Below, piece by piece: positions 1-9,148 of a stretch of 47,895 nucleotides of DNA. Each line of letters starts with the position of its first letter. The first letter of the stretch is position 1. The translations under genes and the position numbers were made by a program. Source of the stretch: an uncultured Acidobacteriia bacterium (GTDB lineage: Bacteria; Acidobacteriota; Terriglobia; Bryobacterales; Bryobacteraceae); NCBI GenBank assembly GCA_903875575.1, contig CAIQWJ010000036.1, positions 1-47,895 of the forward strand, written 5' to 3'. The notes under the pieces are model-generated. The model was not told the DNA's origin. It saw only the letters and a program-made list of their open reading frames with translations, and did not search any database.

Positions 1-66
1 TTAAGCCTCTCAGCCCCGATTGTACTGCACGCGCAGGTGTGTGGGAGACCAGGAAGTTGCCCGGTT
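1..66 (+). rRNA. rrf: 5S ribosomal RNA, 3' part
   Basis: The first bases fit the 3' half of bacterial 5S rRNA: a CCGAT-TGTACTG segment, then GTGTGGGAGACCAGG, then a closing strand TTGCCCGG that would pair with the missing 5' end. The gene is cut by the window edge, so the rest of an rRNA operon should lie to the left. A perfect intrinsic terminator follows at once, as expected at the end of an rRNA operon. The exact 3' end is estimated. Confidence 0.75.
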
Positions 67-73
67 TATCATC

Positions 74-101
74 AAGCCCGACCCATAAGGTCGGGCTTTT
101 T
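74..101 (+). terminator. Rho-independent terminator after 5S rRNA
   Basis: A perfect 10-bp stem (AAGCCCGACC, 74-83, with GGTCGGGCTT, 89-98) closes a 5-base loop and runs into TTTT. It sits a few bases beyond the 5S rRNA end and probably ends the rRNA operon transcript. Confidence 0.88.
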
Positions 102-546
102 GTTGTGCGCCGGACAAAACTGCTACGATCATTCCAGTGCCGGATTCAACTCTCCTCATAACCCTCTGCGAAGAGGACCAGCTCTTTCGACCACTGCCCT
201 GAAGTTCTCCGTCAACGCATCGCCCCTCATCCTCGCGAAATGGACCAGGCTGGCACGTTCGGGGTCCTTCAACGTATACCCTTTTGGATCATGGGTTTCG
301 TCGGCGAATGCGCGGATGGCGGGCCGCTCCAGTACTCCGGGGAGAGTTCATCAAGGGGGAGTGGACTGGAGAGATCACGCCAGACCCCGGGCCGGCGTTC
401 ACCGTTTTCACCGCCGGACAAAGGTCGTGGCAAAGAGTTTTGAAAATAATTAGCGGACGCGTGGTCCTTTTTGCGATCGGTTTGCGCCGATCTGAATGTA
501 CGCATCGTGGATCAACCGGGTGCGGGATGTCAGAAAGGGAGTCAAA
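102..546. other. intergenic region before the peptide-export locus
   Basis: About 440 bases lie between the rRNA terminator and the first precursor gene. I see no convincing coding frame. An inverted repeat GATCGG-N6-CCGATC lies at 475-492, and an AAAGGGAG-type ribosome binding site stands just before the ATG at 547. The promoter of the locus should be here, but I cannot place -35/-10 boxes with confidence. Confidence 0.4.
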
Positions 547-1644
547 ATGTCCAATACAGATTTCATTACTACCCGTGAGAATGGTGCCGATGGTGTCCGG
601 AGCGATGTGCCGGTGCCTGCGGCGATGCGACTGGCCGAGGACGCCAGCGAGCTGAGTGGATCCGAAATGGAGGCGCTGGCAGGCGGCGGGATTCCGGCGG
701 GTCCGCGCTACGGTGGGAGCGGCAATCACAACCAGAGTGTTTCGGTCGACAGGTCTGCACCCGCGTCGGTGGAAGCGGTGGAACCGGAAGAGGGTGAATT
801 GAAGGCGGGCGAAGCGGACGAGGTGGCGGGTGCTGGCCTGGTTTTCAATCACAACCAAAATGGTCCCGTGGAGACCTCCAGCGCGACGTCGGCGGAAGTC
901 GAGGTGCAGGACGAGGGTGAACTCAAGGCGAGTGAGGCGGAAGATCTGGCGGGTGCCGGTTTTAGCTACAACCACAACCAAAACGCCCCTGTGGATACCA
1001 GCCTGACGTCGGTGGAAGCCGAGGCGCAGGATGAGGGTGAACTCAAAGCAGCCGAGGCGGACGAACTGGCTGGCGGCGGGATTAGTTATAACCACAATCA
1101 GAGTGCCGCAGCCGATAGCCCCGCACCGGTGCAAACGGTAACTCCCGAGTTGGAAGACGACGAATTGAAGGCGAGTTATTTGGCCGGTGGAGGGCAGCAA
1201 TTTAACCACAACCAGAGCGTCCCGGCCGGTAGCCCGGCACCGGCTCCGGCGGAGGCGGCGGAACCGGAAGAGGGTGAATTGAAGGCGGGCGAAGCGGAAG
1301 AATTGGCGGGTGGCGGGGTAGTCTTCAACCATAATCAGGGCGCGTCAATTGGCGACCCCGTGCCCGTGGGGGTGGAAACGGCGGAGCCGGAAGATGGTGA
1401 ACTGCAGGCGGGCGAGGCAGAGGATCTGGCTGGCGGCGGGATTCTCTTTAACCACAATCAGAGCGTTCCGGTGAACGACAACGCCTCGCCGGTCAATGGG
1501 GGCCACGCGGCCTCGGCGGCTGATGTTCTCGACACGGTCGAACTGTTGCCGGACGAAGCAGACACCGTGACCGGCGCGAGCCAGAGTTGGAACCACAACC
1601 AGAGCGCTCCGATGGACAGTATCTCGTCGGTCAGCGCGGGTTAG
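547..1644 (+). CDS. tandem-leader NHNQ repeat precursor A (putative multicore exported peptide)
   Basis: This encodes a 365-residue, acidic, Cys-free repeat protein. The ATG at 547 is chosen for its AAAGGGAG site. The first unit has a classic double-Gly leader (ELSGSEMEALAGGG) followed by a segment ending GNHNQ. Seven more units follow, each with a leader-like block (ELKAGEADEVAGAG, ELKAAEADELAGGG and similar), two to four variable residues, then NHNQ, then a Ser/Pro/Ala/Glu linker. Double-Gly leaders of this kind are cut by C39 peptidases, and a C39 exporter lies 2 kb downstream, so each unit may release a peptide. That reading is inference; a secreted structural repeat protein is the alternative. 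The TAG at 1642-1644 appears premature, because one more unit follows in frame. This is the first gene of the locus. Confidence 0.72.
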   Translation: MSNTDFITTRENGADGVRSDVPVPAAMRLAEDASELSGSEMEALAGGGIPAGPRYGGSGNHNQSVSVDRSAPASVEAVEPEEGELKAGEADEVAGAGLVFNHNQNGPVETSSATSAEVEVQDEGELKASEAEDLAGAGFSYNHNQNAPVDTSLTSVEAEAQDEGELKAAEADELAGGGISYNHNQSAAADSPAPVQTVTPELEDDELKASYLAGGGQQFNHNQSVPAGSPAPAPAEAAEPEEGELKAGEAEELAGGGVVFNHNQGASIGDPVPVGVETAEPEDGELQAGEAEDLAGGGILFNHNQSVPVNDNASPVNGGHAASAADVLDTVELLPDEADTVTGASQSWNHNQSAPMDSISSVSAG

Positions 1645-1755
1645 TCCGACATCCCGGAGCCTGCGGCTCCCGAAAACATTGAACTGCTGCCGGATGAAGC
1701 CGACACCGTCTCCGGCGCGGGCCAGAACTGGAATCACAATCAGGGAGTCGATTGA
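1645..1755 (+). pseudogene. stranded last repeat unit of precursor A
   Basis: Directly after the TAG at 1642-1644 the same frame stays open for 36 codons to a TGA at 1753-1755. It encodes another full unit, with ELLPDEADTVSGAG, then QNWNHNQ, then GVD. The unit just before the TAG also has ELLPDEADTV, so the two are sister copies. The simplest reading is that the original gene ended at 1755 and acquired a nonsense change. There is no start or ribosome binding site of its own. Confidence 0.7.
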
Positions 1756-1831
1756 TTAGCTCCACGCCGGTTTCGAGCAAACTGGCTATCTGCGCCAAAA
1801 AGCCTTATCCTGCTACAGAGGGATTTTCATA

Positions 1832-2368
1832 TTGAGAAAAGCGCTTTACTTTCTCGGCATTCTGAATGACTCCGATATCGACTGGCTGATTGCGGCGGGG
1901 AGCCGGCGCGAGATCACGGCGGGGACAAGGCTGATTGAAGAGGGCCGACAGATCGATTCGGTCTTTCTGGTTATCGACGGCGTTTTCTCTGTGCATATCG
2001 CGGCGCTGGGTACTAGGGAAGTGGCACGGCTGATGTCGGGCGAAGTGATGGGCGAGATGTAATTCGTCGATCAGGCTCCGCCGTCAGCCACGGTGCAGGC
2101 GAAGGAACCTTCGTTCGTGCTGGATATCCCGCGACGACGGCTGAACGCCAAACTGGCGGAAGACGCAGGCTTTGCTTCGCGCTTTTACCGCGCGCTCTCC
2201 ATGTTCCTCGCCGCCCGTCTGCGCAGCACCAACAACGCACTGGCGGGACGCTCGTCCGGAGACACGGAAGACGAGATGGACTTTGACGCACTGGATAATG
2301 TCTCCATGGCGGGCGCGCGGTTTGACTGGGTCCAGAAGCGGTTGAGGTCGGCAAAGGGAAATGCCTGA
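1832..2368 (+). pseudogene. cyclic nucleotide-binding domain protein, interrupted by TAA
   Basis: A TTG start at 1832 behind AGAGGG opens a single cNMP-binding fold: helical start (FLGILNDSDIDWLI), beta roll (AGTRLIEEGRQIDSVFLVIDGVFSV), then the start of the phosphate-binding cassette (SGEVMGEM). A TAA at 2060-2062 stops it where the family normally has Ser or Thr in a GEM-S-FVD motif. Beyond it the frame continues as FVDQAPPSATVQA and a C-terminal helix to 2368. One substitution (for example TCA to TAA) explains this. No DNA-binding domain is seen, so it is not a Crp-type activator. Such domains recur in NHLM export loci, perhaps as exporter accessories. The gene overlaps the HlyD gene by 8 bases. 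Confidence 0.78.
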
Positions 2369-3701
2369 GCCGAGTCAAAAGCTCTTTCGCGCCGAAGCAC
2401 TGAAGCACGCTTCCTCGCCCGACAACCTGGAGCAACTGATGCCGGTTGCCAGAGCGAAGGACTGGCTGCTGCTGGCAACGGCGGGTGCGCTTTTGCTGGC
2501 TGCCGGGGTCTGGTCCGTGTTCGGCCAGGTGCCTACCATCGCGACAGGACGTGGAGTGATTCTGCGGCCGCGCCAGATGATGCAGGCGCAGGCGAGCGCG
2601 GCGGGCCGGATTGTGACGCTGCGGGTCCACGTGGGCGATCACGTCAAAGAAGGCGATCTGATTGCGACGATCGACCAGGAAGATATTGTCAAGCGCATTG
2701 CGGAGAATCGTCGGGCCGTGCAGGGGCTGGAGGATCAGGATGCCCGCAAGACGGTAGTCGAAAACGGCCAGACCACGTTACAGACACAGCAGGATGCCAT
2801 GGAGCGACGTGGCCTCGAAACGCAGCGTGCCGCTTTGCGCAAGAGTCTGGCGGACGCCACCAGCCTGAAGCCCATCCTGGAGGCCCGCGTGGATTCCAAC
2901 CAGAAGATGGTGAAAGCCGGGCTGCTGGGTTTTGCGGCTAAAGACATTGTGGATGCCGAGCAGGCTGTCCATGACAACGAAGCGAAGATCGACGATTTCA
3001 CCGCGCGGCTGGGGCAGATCGACGGCCAGTTGCAGCAGATTGACACCCGGCAGGCGGCGCTGGGGCGGCAGTTTCTGGCGGACGCGACGGCGCGGCATAA
3101 CGAGATCTTTCAACTGCGGAAGACCATTGAGCTCGATAGCTTCCAGATTGTGCGCGATGGCAATATTCGCAGCCAGTATTCGGGGCGCGTGGCGGAAGTG
3201 ATGGCGGCGGTAGGGCAGGTGGTACCGGCCGGGGGCAAGCTGGTGACGCTGGAATCGGACGGGGCGTCTGCCGGTTCTGCCGCGGATGGCGGCGACGGGC
3301 TTGTCAGTATCTCGTACTATCCGGTGAAGGACGGCAAACGAATCCAGCCGGGAATGCGGATTCAGGTCACGCCAGATACCGTGGAGCGGGAGCGCTTCGG
3401 CGGCATCCTCGGGACGGTAACTTCGGTTTCGCCCATTCCGGTGACGAAGGAAGGCACGGTCAGCACCATAGGCAATGCCGAACTGGTGCAGAACCTGATG
3501 CCGGATGGCGTCTATATCGAAGTGCGGGCCCGGCTCGAGACTGATGCTTCCACACCGAGCGGCTACAAGTGGTCTTCTTCGCGCGGTCCGGCGATTCGGA
3601 TTACTTCGGGCCTGACGCATGCGAGCCGGGTGACCATTGAGGGGCGGGCACCGATCACGTATCTGCTGCCGATTCTGAGGGAAGTCTCGGGAGTTTATTG
3701 A
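2361..3701 (+). CDS. NHLM-type HlyD-like periplasmic adaptor
   Basis: This 446-residue membrane-fusion protein probably links the two inner-membrane ABC exporters to the cell envelope. One transmembrane helix lies at about residues 35-54, followed by a lipoyl half-motif with the GRIVTLRVHVGDHVKEGD signature (about 78-100). A long helical hairpin rich in Gln, Arg and Asp spans about 115-245, and a C-terminal beta barrel includes a PGMRIQVTPDTVERERFGG stretch. The order and length match the NHLM bacteriocin secretion protein family (TIGR03794, from memory). The ATG overlaps the end of the cyclic-nucleotide gene, and the stop is one base from the next start, so these genes are one operon. The reading frame is intact. 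Confidence 0.87.
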   Translation: MPEPSQKLFRAEALKHASSPDNLEQLMPVARAKDWLLLATAGALLLAAGVWSVFGQVPTIATGRGVILRPRQMMQAQASAAGRIVTLRVHVGDHVKEGDLIATIDQEDIVKRIAENRRAVQGLEDQDARKTVVENGQTTLQTQQDAMERRGLETQRAALRKSLADATSLKPILEARVDSNQKMVKAGLLGFAAKDIVDAEQAVHDNEAKIDDFTARLGQIDGQLQQIDTRQAALGRQFLADATARHNEIFQLRKTIELDSFQIVRDGNIRSQYSGRVAEVMAAVGQVVPAGGKLVTLESDGASAGSAADGGDGLVSISYYPVKDGKRIQPGMRIQVTPDTVERERFGGILGTVTSVSPIPVTKEGTVSTIGNAELVQNLMPDGVYIEVRARLETDASTPSGYKWSSSRGPAIRITSGLTHASRVTIEGRAPITYLLPILREVSGVY

Positions 3702-3702
3702 A

Positions 3703-5901
3703 GTGGCTACCGATTCGCCGTTTCCGCGGCAGCGCTTGCGCACTCCAACCATTCTCCAGATGGAGGCGGTGGAGTGCGGCGCGGCATCGTTGGCCATCAT
3801 GCTGGCGCACTATGGCCGCATCGTGCCGCTGGTGGCGCTCCGGCGCGATTGCGGAGTTTCGCGGGACGGCTCCAAGTGTTCGAATATTCTCAAAGCCGCC
3901 CATGCCTATGGGATGGAGGCGAAGGCCTGGAAGCGCGACATTGCGGGCCTGAAGAAGCAGGCGTTTCCGTACGTCGTTTTCTGGAACTTCAACCATTTCC
4001 TGGTGGTGGAGGGTTACCGCAAGGGCCGGGTGTATCTGAACGATCCGGCGACCGGACCGCGATCGATTCCGATTGAAGAATTCGACCGTTCTTACACGGG
4101 CGTCATGATGACGATGAAGCCGGGCCCGGAGTTTCGTAAGGGAGGCTCGAAGCCGAGCATTCTGCGGAGTCTCTGGAAGCGGCTGCGCGGCTCGCTGACG
4201 CCGGTCTTCGCGGCGATTTGTACGTCCCTGTTGCTGGTGGCCCCGGGGCTGGCGATACCGGCGCTGATGGCGACGTTTGTGGATCGGGTCCTTGTAGAGG
4301 GGCTGCGCGACTGGGGAAGGCCGCTGGTGCTGGGGCTGCTGCTGGCGGCGGTATTTCGCGGTGCGCTGACGGCGCTGGAATTTCGATTGCTGCGTCGTTT
4401 GCAGATGCGGCTGGCGGCGGCGAATTCGGCGCGCTTTGTGCGGCATCTGCTGAAGCTGCCGGCTTCCTATTACGCGCAGCGTTACGCGGGTGAGGTGAGC
4501 AGCCGCATTGCGCTCAATGACAACGTGGCGGAGGTGCTTTCCGGGCGGCTGGCGACCACGTGCATCGATGCCCTGACCATGGTCTTCTACATGGCGGTGA
4601 TGTGGTGGTTCAATCGGCAGCTGACGTTGTTCGCGCTGGCATTTGCGCTGGTGAATTTCGGCGTGATGCAGTGGATTGCGCGGCGGCGCAAGGATGGCAA
4701 CGTCCGGCTTTCCATGGCGACGGGCAAGACGGCAGGGGTCGGCATTGCCGGGCTGCAGAGCATCCGGACGCTGAAGGCGTCTGGCCTGGAATCCGACTTC
4801 TTCGCCCGCTGGGCGGGGTTTTTCGCCAATATGTACAACTCCGATCAGGAACTGAGCGTGGTGAATTATTACCTCGGCGTGCTGCCACCGCTGCTTTCGG
4901 CGCTGATGACCGCGTCCATTTTGATTGCGGGCGGTTTTGAAGTGATGAGCGGGCGCATGAGCATCGGCATGCTGGTGGCGTTCCAGAGTCTGGCGACCAG
5001 CTTTCTGCAGCCGGTGAATAATCTGGTGGCGATGGGTGCGAGCGTGCAGGAACTGGAAGGGCATCTGAGCCGGCTGGACGACGTTTTGAGCAGTCCGGCT
5101 CCGGAAGGGACGGCGCTCGAAGGACTGGCTGCGAACATACCGGCCCGGCTGCGCGGGCACGTGGAGTTTCGGGACGTGACGTTCGGCTACAGTCCTGTGG
5201 CACCGCCGCTGATTTCGGGGCTGTCTTTTTCGGCTAAGCCGGGTCAAAGGATTGCGTTTGTGGGCGGCAGCGGTTCGGGCAAGTCGACGGTGGCGCGGCT
5301 GCTGGCAGGACTTTACAGCCCGAACTCCGGCGGGATTTACTTCGACGGGATTGAAGCTACGGCGATACCGCGGGAGATTCTGGCAAATTCCATGGCCATG
5401 GTGGATCAGGACATTCTGCTTTTTCAGGGGAATGTGAGGGAGAATCTGACGCTGTGGGACGCTTCCACGCCGGACGCGAGCGTGGCGCGGGCCTGCCGGG
5501 ACGCGGAGATTACCAGTGCGATTGACGCGCTGCCGGAGGGCTTCGCCAGCGAACTGCTGGAAGGGGCCGCGAACCTCAGCGGAGGACAGAGACAACGGCT
5601 GGAGATCGCGCGGGCGCTGGCGGCGGACCCGGCGATTCTCATCATGGACGAGGCGACCAGCGCCCTGGATTCTGAGACGGAACTGGCGGTGGATCGCAAT
5701 ATCCGGGCGCGGGGTTGTACCTGCTTTGTGGTGGCTCACAGGCTCAGTACAGTGCGGGACAGCGACGAGATTATCGTGCTCGATCGGGGACAGGTGGCGG
5801 AACGCGGGAGCCATGACGAACTGGTTCGCAACAACGGTTTCTATGCCCGGTTACTGGCGGACGATGAGGAAACGAATGCGGGCGGGGAGGCGGCAGCATG
5901 A
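3703..5901 (+). CDS. NHLM-type ABC exporter with N-terminal C39 peptidase
   Basis: This 732-residue peptidase-containing ABC transporter should cut double-Gly leaders and export the peptides. It starts with GTG at 3703. The C39 domain (residues 10-140) has its catalytic set: Cys25 in VECGAASLAIML, His98 in NHFLVVEG and Asp114 in NDPATG. Six membrane helices lie at about 165-430. The ATPase follows, with Walker A GGSGSGKST (near 520), LSGGQRQRLE (near 625), Walker B ILIMDEATSALD (near 645) and the H-loop VAHRLST. Architecture and context match NHLM_micro_ABC1 (TIGR03796, from memory). It appears fully intact, so leader cleavage may persist although other parts of the locus are broken. It overlaps the second exporter by ATGA. 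Confidence 0.9.
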   Translation: MATDSPFPRQRLRTPTILQMEAVECGAASLAIMLAHYGRIVPLVALRRDCGVSRDGSKCSNILKAAHAYGMEAKAWKRDIAGLKKQAFPYVVFWNFNHFLVVEGYRKGRVYLNDPATGPRSIPIEEFDRSYTGVMMTMKPGPEFRKGGSKPSILRSLWKRLRGSLTPVFAAICTSLLLVAPGLAIPALMATFVDRVLVEGLRDWGRPLVLGLLLAAVFRGALTALEFRLLRRLQMRLAAANSARFVRHLLKLPASYYAQRYAGEVSSRIALNDNVAEVLSGRLATTCIDALTMVFYMAVMWWFNRQLTLFALAFALVNFGVMQWIARRRKDGNVRLSMATGKTAGVGIAGLQSIRTLKASGLESDFFARWAGFFANMYNSDQELSVVNYYLGVLPPLLSALMTASILIAGGFEVMSGRMSIGMLVAFQSLATSFLQPVNNLVAMGASVQELEGHLSRLDDVLSSPAPEGTALEGLAANIPARLRGHVEFRDVTFGYSPVAPPLISGLSFSAKPGQRIAFVGGSGSGKSTVARLLAGLYSPNSGGIYFDGIEATAIPREILANSMAMVDQDILLFQGNVRENLTLWDASTPDASVARACRDAEITSAIDALPEGFASELLEGAANLSGGQRQRLEIARALAADPAILIMDEATSALDSETELAVDRNIRARGCTCFVVAHRLSTVRDSDEIIVLDRGQVAERGSHDELVRNNGFYARLLADDEETNAGGEAAA

Positions 5902-8691
5902 CCGGTGAACCGCAATGGGTTCCGGGCAATCGCGCTATTCCGCTTGGGGAGGGGATGCCGCCCACCGCGCTGGTATCGGGCTCGCTGGCGGTATTCGCCG
6001 TAGACCGGGAAACCGGGCAGCGGCTGCATCTGTTTCCTGTGTCGCAGGGAGACGTCCTGTTGCCCGCCGGGAAGTCAGGCGACTCGATGTGGGAGATTGT
6101 CGCGGTACCTCTGGAGACCAGTTGTCTTGCCACCATGACGGAACCGGACGAATGGGAACGCGGTATTGCGCTCGAAAACTGGCTGACAAAGCTGGGCGGG
6201 GCGATGGTGGAGTTGCGGCCCCCGGGCGAGGCTCAGGTGGCCACGGCGGGACGGTCTCTGCTGTTGAAGGCAGGGCAGCGTTTGGCGGTGGAAGAGGGTA
6301 TCGCGTTCCTGCGCGGGGAAAAGGTGTCGCTGCTGGGAGTGCCGGTGGAGGCAGGGGCCACGGTCGCGCTGGTGCCGGGCCTTTGGGCAGAGAATGCCGG
6401 TGCCAACGAGTGGGAAGTCACGCCGCTTGAGAATGGCGATTGCGAGGCGTTGGCGTTGGCGATCGGTCTCACCACCGGCGTTCTCTTCGAAGCGCTGGAT
6501 GAAGTGAAGGAGCGGCGCGCAACCGCTGACCAGGAGCGCTTTGCGGCACGGCAGGAACTGAATCGACGGGTTTCGGCCCGGGCATTGGGGGATCTGGCGG
6601 CGATTGCCGGCGATCGGCGGGCACCGGAGCCGGCGGCCTCGGGGGCTGATCCACTGTTCGAGGCGTTCCGGGTTGCGGCTGCGGCGCTGGGGGCCACCGC
6701 TCGTCCGGCGCGGGCGGCAGGGGCGCGCGCGGATGCCGTGCGTGAAATCGCACAGGCTTCCGGGATGCGGACGCGCACCGTCATCATGGCCGGCGAATGG
6801 TGGGCCAAAGAGAGCGGCGTCTTTGTGGCGCATCGCGATAACGGCAACCCGGTGGCACTGGTGCCACTGCGCGGCGGATTCGGGCGCGGCTACGAAATCT
6901 ACGATCCGGTGGCAGGCACACGAGAGAAGGCCAGCCGCTCGACGGCGGCCGATCTGGGCACCTTCGCGCAAATGCTTTATCGGCCACTGCCGGAGGATCT
7001 TTCCGCCGGCAGTCTTTTCCGGTATGCGATCGGTACCGGGCGGCGCGACGTGCGAACGGTGCTGGCGGCGGGCGCGGGTGCGGCCATTCTGGCGATGGCG
7101 GCGCCACAGGGCTTCGCGATTCTGATCGGCCAGGCGATTCCCGATGCCGACCGCAGCATGGTCTGGCAGGTGGGTGGCGGTATTCTGGCGGCGGCCCTGG
7201 GTTCTGCGATTTTTCTGCTGGCGCAGGCTATTGCCATTCTCCGGCTCCAGAGCACGGCATTCATGGCCTTGCAGACGGGCGTCTGGGATTATCTGCTCAA
7301 ACTGAGCCCAGCTTTCTTTCGCGGGTTTACGGCGGGACAGCTTCGGCTTCGCGCGGATGCCGTGACGCGCATGCATCAGTTGCTGACGGCGGATGCACTG
7401 CGTTCGCTGTTCGCGGGCGCGGCAGGCTTTCTGAGTCTGGCGCTGATTCTCTGGTACAGCCCGGCGATTGCATTGATCGCGTTTGCGAGTGGCGCGGCCA
7501 TCGCGCTTCACACATGGTTTCGGGCGCGGGCGCTGTTTGCAGTGCAGCAGCGCTGGCAGGATATGGAAGAACTGCTTTCCGGGCTGGTGCTGCAATCGAT
7601 CAATGCCGTCTCAAAGCTGCGGGTGGCGGGCGCGCAGGACCGGGCGTTTTCGCGCTGGGCGCGCGAGTACAGCCAGATGGAAAAGCTCGCGCTCGCGATA
7701 CAGGAGAAGAAAGACGCGATCCGCCTCTTCAACGTGGTGGTGCCGGCGCTGGCCACGGCGCTGACTTTCTTTTATCTGCTCCGGCAAAGCGTGGCGCTGG
7801 GCGCGTTCCTGGCGTGCAGTTCGGCGATGACGGCGTTCCTGGCCGCAGTTGCCGCGGCCGGCGACAGCGTGGCGGGTCTGGTGCTGGCGGCCAACAAATG
7901 GCAGCAGGTGCGGACGATTCTGGCGGTACAACCGGAGGTGGATGGTTCGAAGACGCATCCGGGACGGCTGCGCGGGGCGGTTCGGGTGGAGAACCTGAGA
8001 TTTCGTTATCGGAGCGACGGGCCGATGATCCTGGACGATGTCTCGATTGATGTGGCACCCGGCGAATGCATTGCGCTGACGGGGCCTTCGGGGTCTGGCA
8101 AGTCGACGCTGTTGAATTTGATGCTGCGGTTTGAGACGCCGCATTCCGGGGCGATTTTTCTGGATGGGCGGGAGCTTTCGGGACTGGATATCACGGCGGT
8201 GCGGCGGCAGATCGGGGTGGTGACGCAGGATGGGCGGATCATGGCGGGGTCGCTGTTCGACAACATTTGTTGTGGCGGGCTGAATACGATGGATGAGGCC
8301 TGGGAGGCGGCGCGGGCGGCGGGATTGGGCGAAGACATTGAAGCGATGGCGATGGGGATGCACACGGTGGTTTCGGAAGGCGGCGGCAATCTTTCCGGGG
8401 GGGCAGCGGCAGCGGGTACTGATCGCGAGGGCGCTGGTGCTGAAGCCGGCGATTCTGATTTTCGACGAAGCGACCAGTGCGCTGGATAACCGGACGCAGG
8501 CGATTGTGACGGAGAGTCTGAACCGGCTGCGGGCGACGCGGATTCTGGTGGCGCATCGGTTGAGCACGATTCGGCATGCGGACCGGATTTACGTGATTGA
8601 AAAGGGGAGGGTGGTGCAGCAGGGACGGTTTGAGGATCTGGTGGGGCAACCGGGGTTGTTTGCGCGGCTGGCGAGCCGGCAGAAGATGTAG
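5898..8691 (+). pseudogene. NHLM-type second ABC exporter, frameshifted at a G7 tract
   Basis: This second exporter of the pair has about 340 N-terminal residues without a peptidase signature, membrane helices at about 390-650 and an ATPase domain with Walker A GPSGSGKST near 730. It matches NHLM_micro_ABC2 (TIGR03797, from memory). The frame breaks in the ABC signature: after LSGG the tract 8397-8403 has seven G where six would give LSGGQRQRVLIARAL. The rest, including Walker B ILIFDEATSALD and the H-loop VAHRLST, continues in the +1 frame to 8691. Without frame correction the product ends at 8489, lacks Walker B and should be inactive. It may be a true mutation, slippage at the homopolymer that rescues some product, or a sequencing error. 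Confidence 0.85.
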
Positions 8692-8745
8692 GCGCGGGGG
8701 CATAAGAGACGGTGCCGATGGCGAAATATTTTCGGGGCACAGCGT

Positions 8746-8775
8746 TTGAATCGTGGGTGAAAAAAATGTTAGACT
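8746..8775 (+). promoter_or_regulatory. candidate promoter of the small leader-peptide gene
   Basis: TTGAAT (8746-8751) and TAGACT (8770-8775) are separated by 18 bases and lie 26 bases before the ATG at 8801. Each box matches the sigma-70 consensus at four of six positions. This would let the 49-residue gene be transcribed apart from the exporter operon. Confidence 0.4.
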
Positions 8776-8800
8776 CGCTGACTATAAAGGAGAGTCGCCC

Positions 8801-8950
8801 ATGGCGAATGAAATCGAGAAAGAGAACGTAGAGCAGGAAGTCGCACCAGCAGTTACGAATATCGCCCCGAAGGGTGTCGAGAGTAAAGACGGGGAGTTGA
8901 GCAACACGGATGCCGACAAGGTGGCAGGCGGTTTTTACGTATTGCTTTAG
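8801..8950 (+). CDS. short double-Gly leader peptide, single-core precursor
   Basis: This 49-residue Cys-free peptide has an AAAGGAG ribosome binding site eight bases before its ATG. The N-terminal half is charged (MANEIEKENVEQEV). The C-terminal half carries a textbook leader ending, GELSNTDADKVAGG, followed by only five residues, FYVLL. It shares the leader motif with both repeat precursors and lies between the exporter and the second array. It may be a substrate with a tiny hydrophobic core, or a remnant that has lost its core. The ribosome binding site and the leader motif make a chance reading frame unlikely. Confidence 0.7.
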   Translation: MANEIEKENVEQEVAPAVTNIAPKGVESKDGELSNTDADKVAGGFYVLL

Positions 8951-8974
8951 ACGTTTTTGGGCCGATTGCGACGG

Positions 8975-9018
8975 GCCTGGCGAGTTCGACCGGAAGTAGA
9001 AGGACGGGCTCGCCAGGC
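8975..9018. repeat. 10-bp inverted repeat between the small and large precursors
   Basis: GCCTGGCGAG (8975-8984) and CTCGCCAGGC (9009-9018) are perfect inverse complements around a 24-base loop. The position, just after the 49-residue gene stops at 8950, would suit a transcript end or a processing hairpin. No T tract follows, so a classic intrinsic terminator is not shown. Confidence 0.45.
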
Positions 9019-9148
9019 GGGTCTCGAGGAATCAGTGGAACTGGCGAACGAGGCGTTGTTGACCTGGAGGCTGCGGCGGATGGCGGGCTTCCTTTTTTTG
9101 TGCGCTCGTCCGAGGGCACACCAGCAGGGATTACGTGTTCGTGAAAAT

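Noticed and set aside
3655-5814. A 719-codon minus-strand frame opposite the C39 exporter
   Set aside because: The plus-strand gene has all family motifs. The minus frame is Arg/His/Gln-rich, as expected of an antisense shadow in high-G+C DNA.
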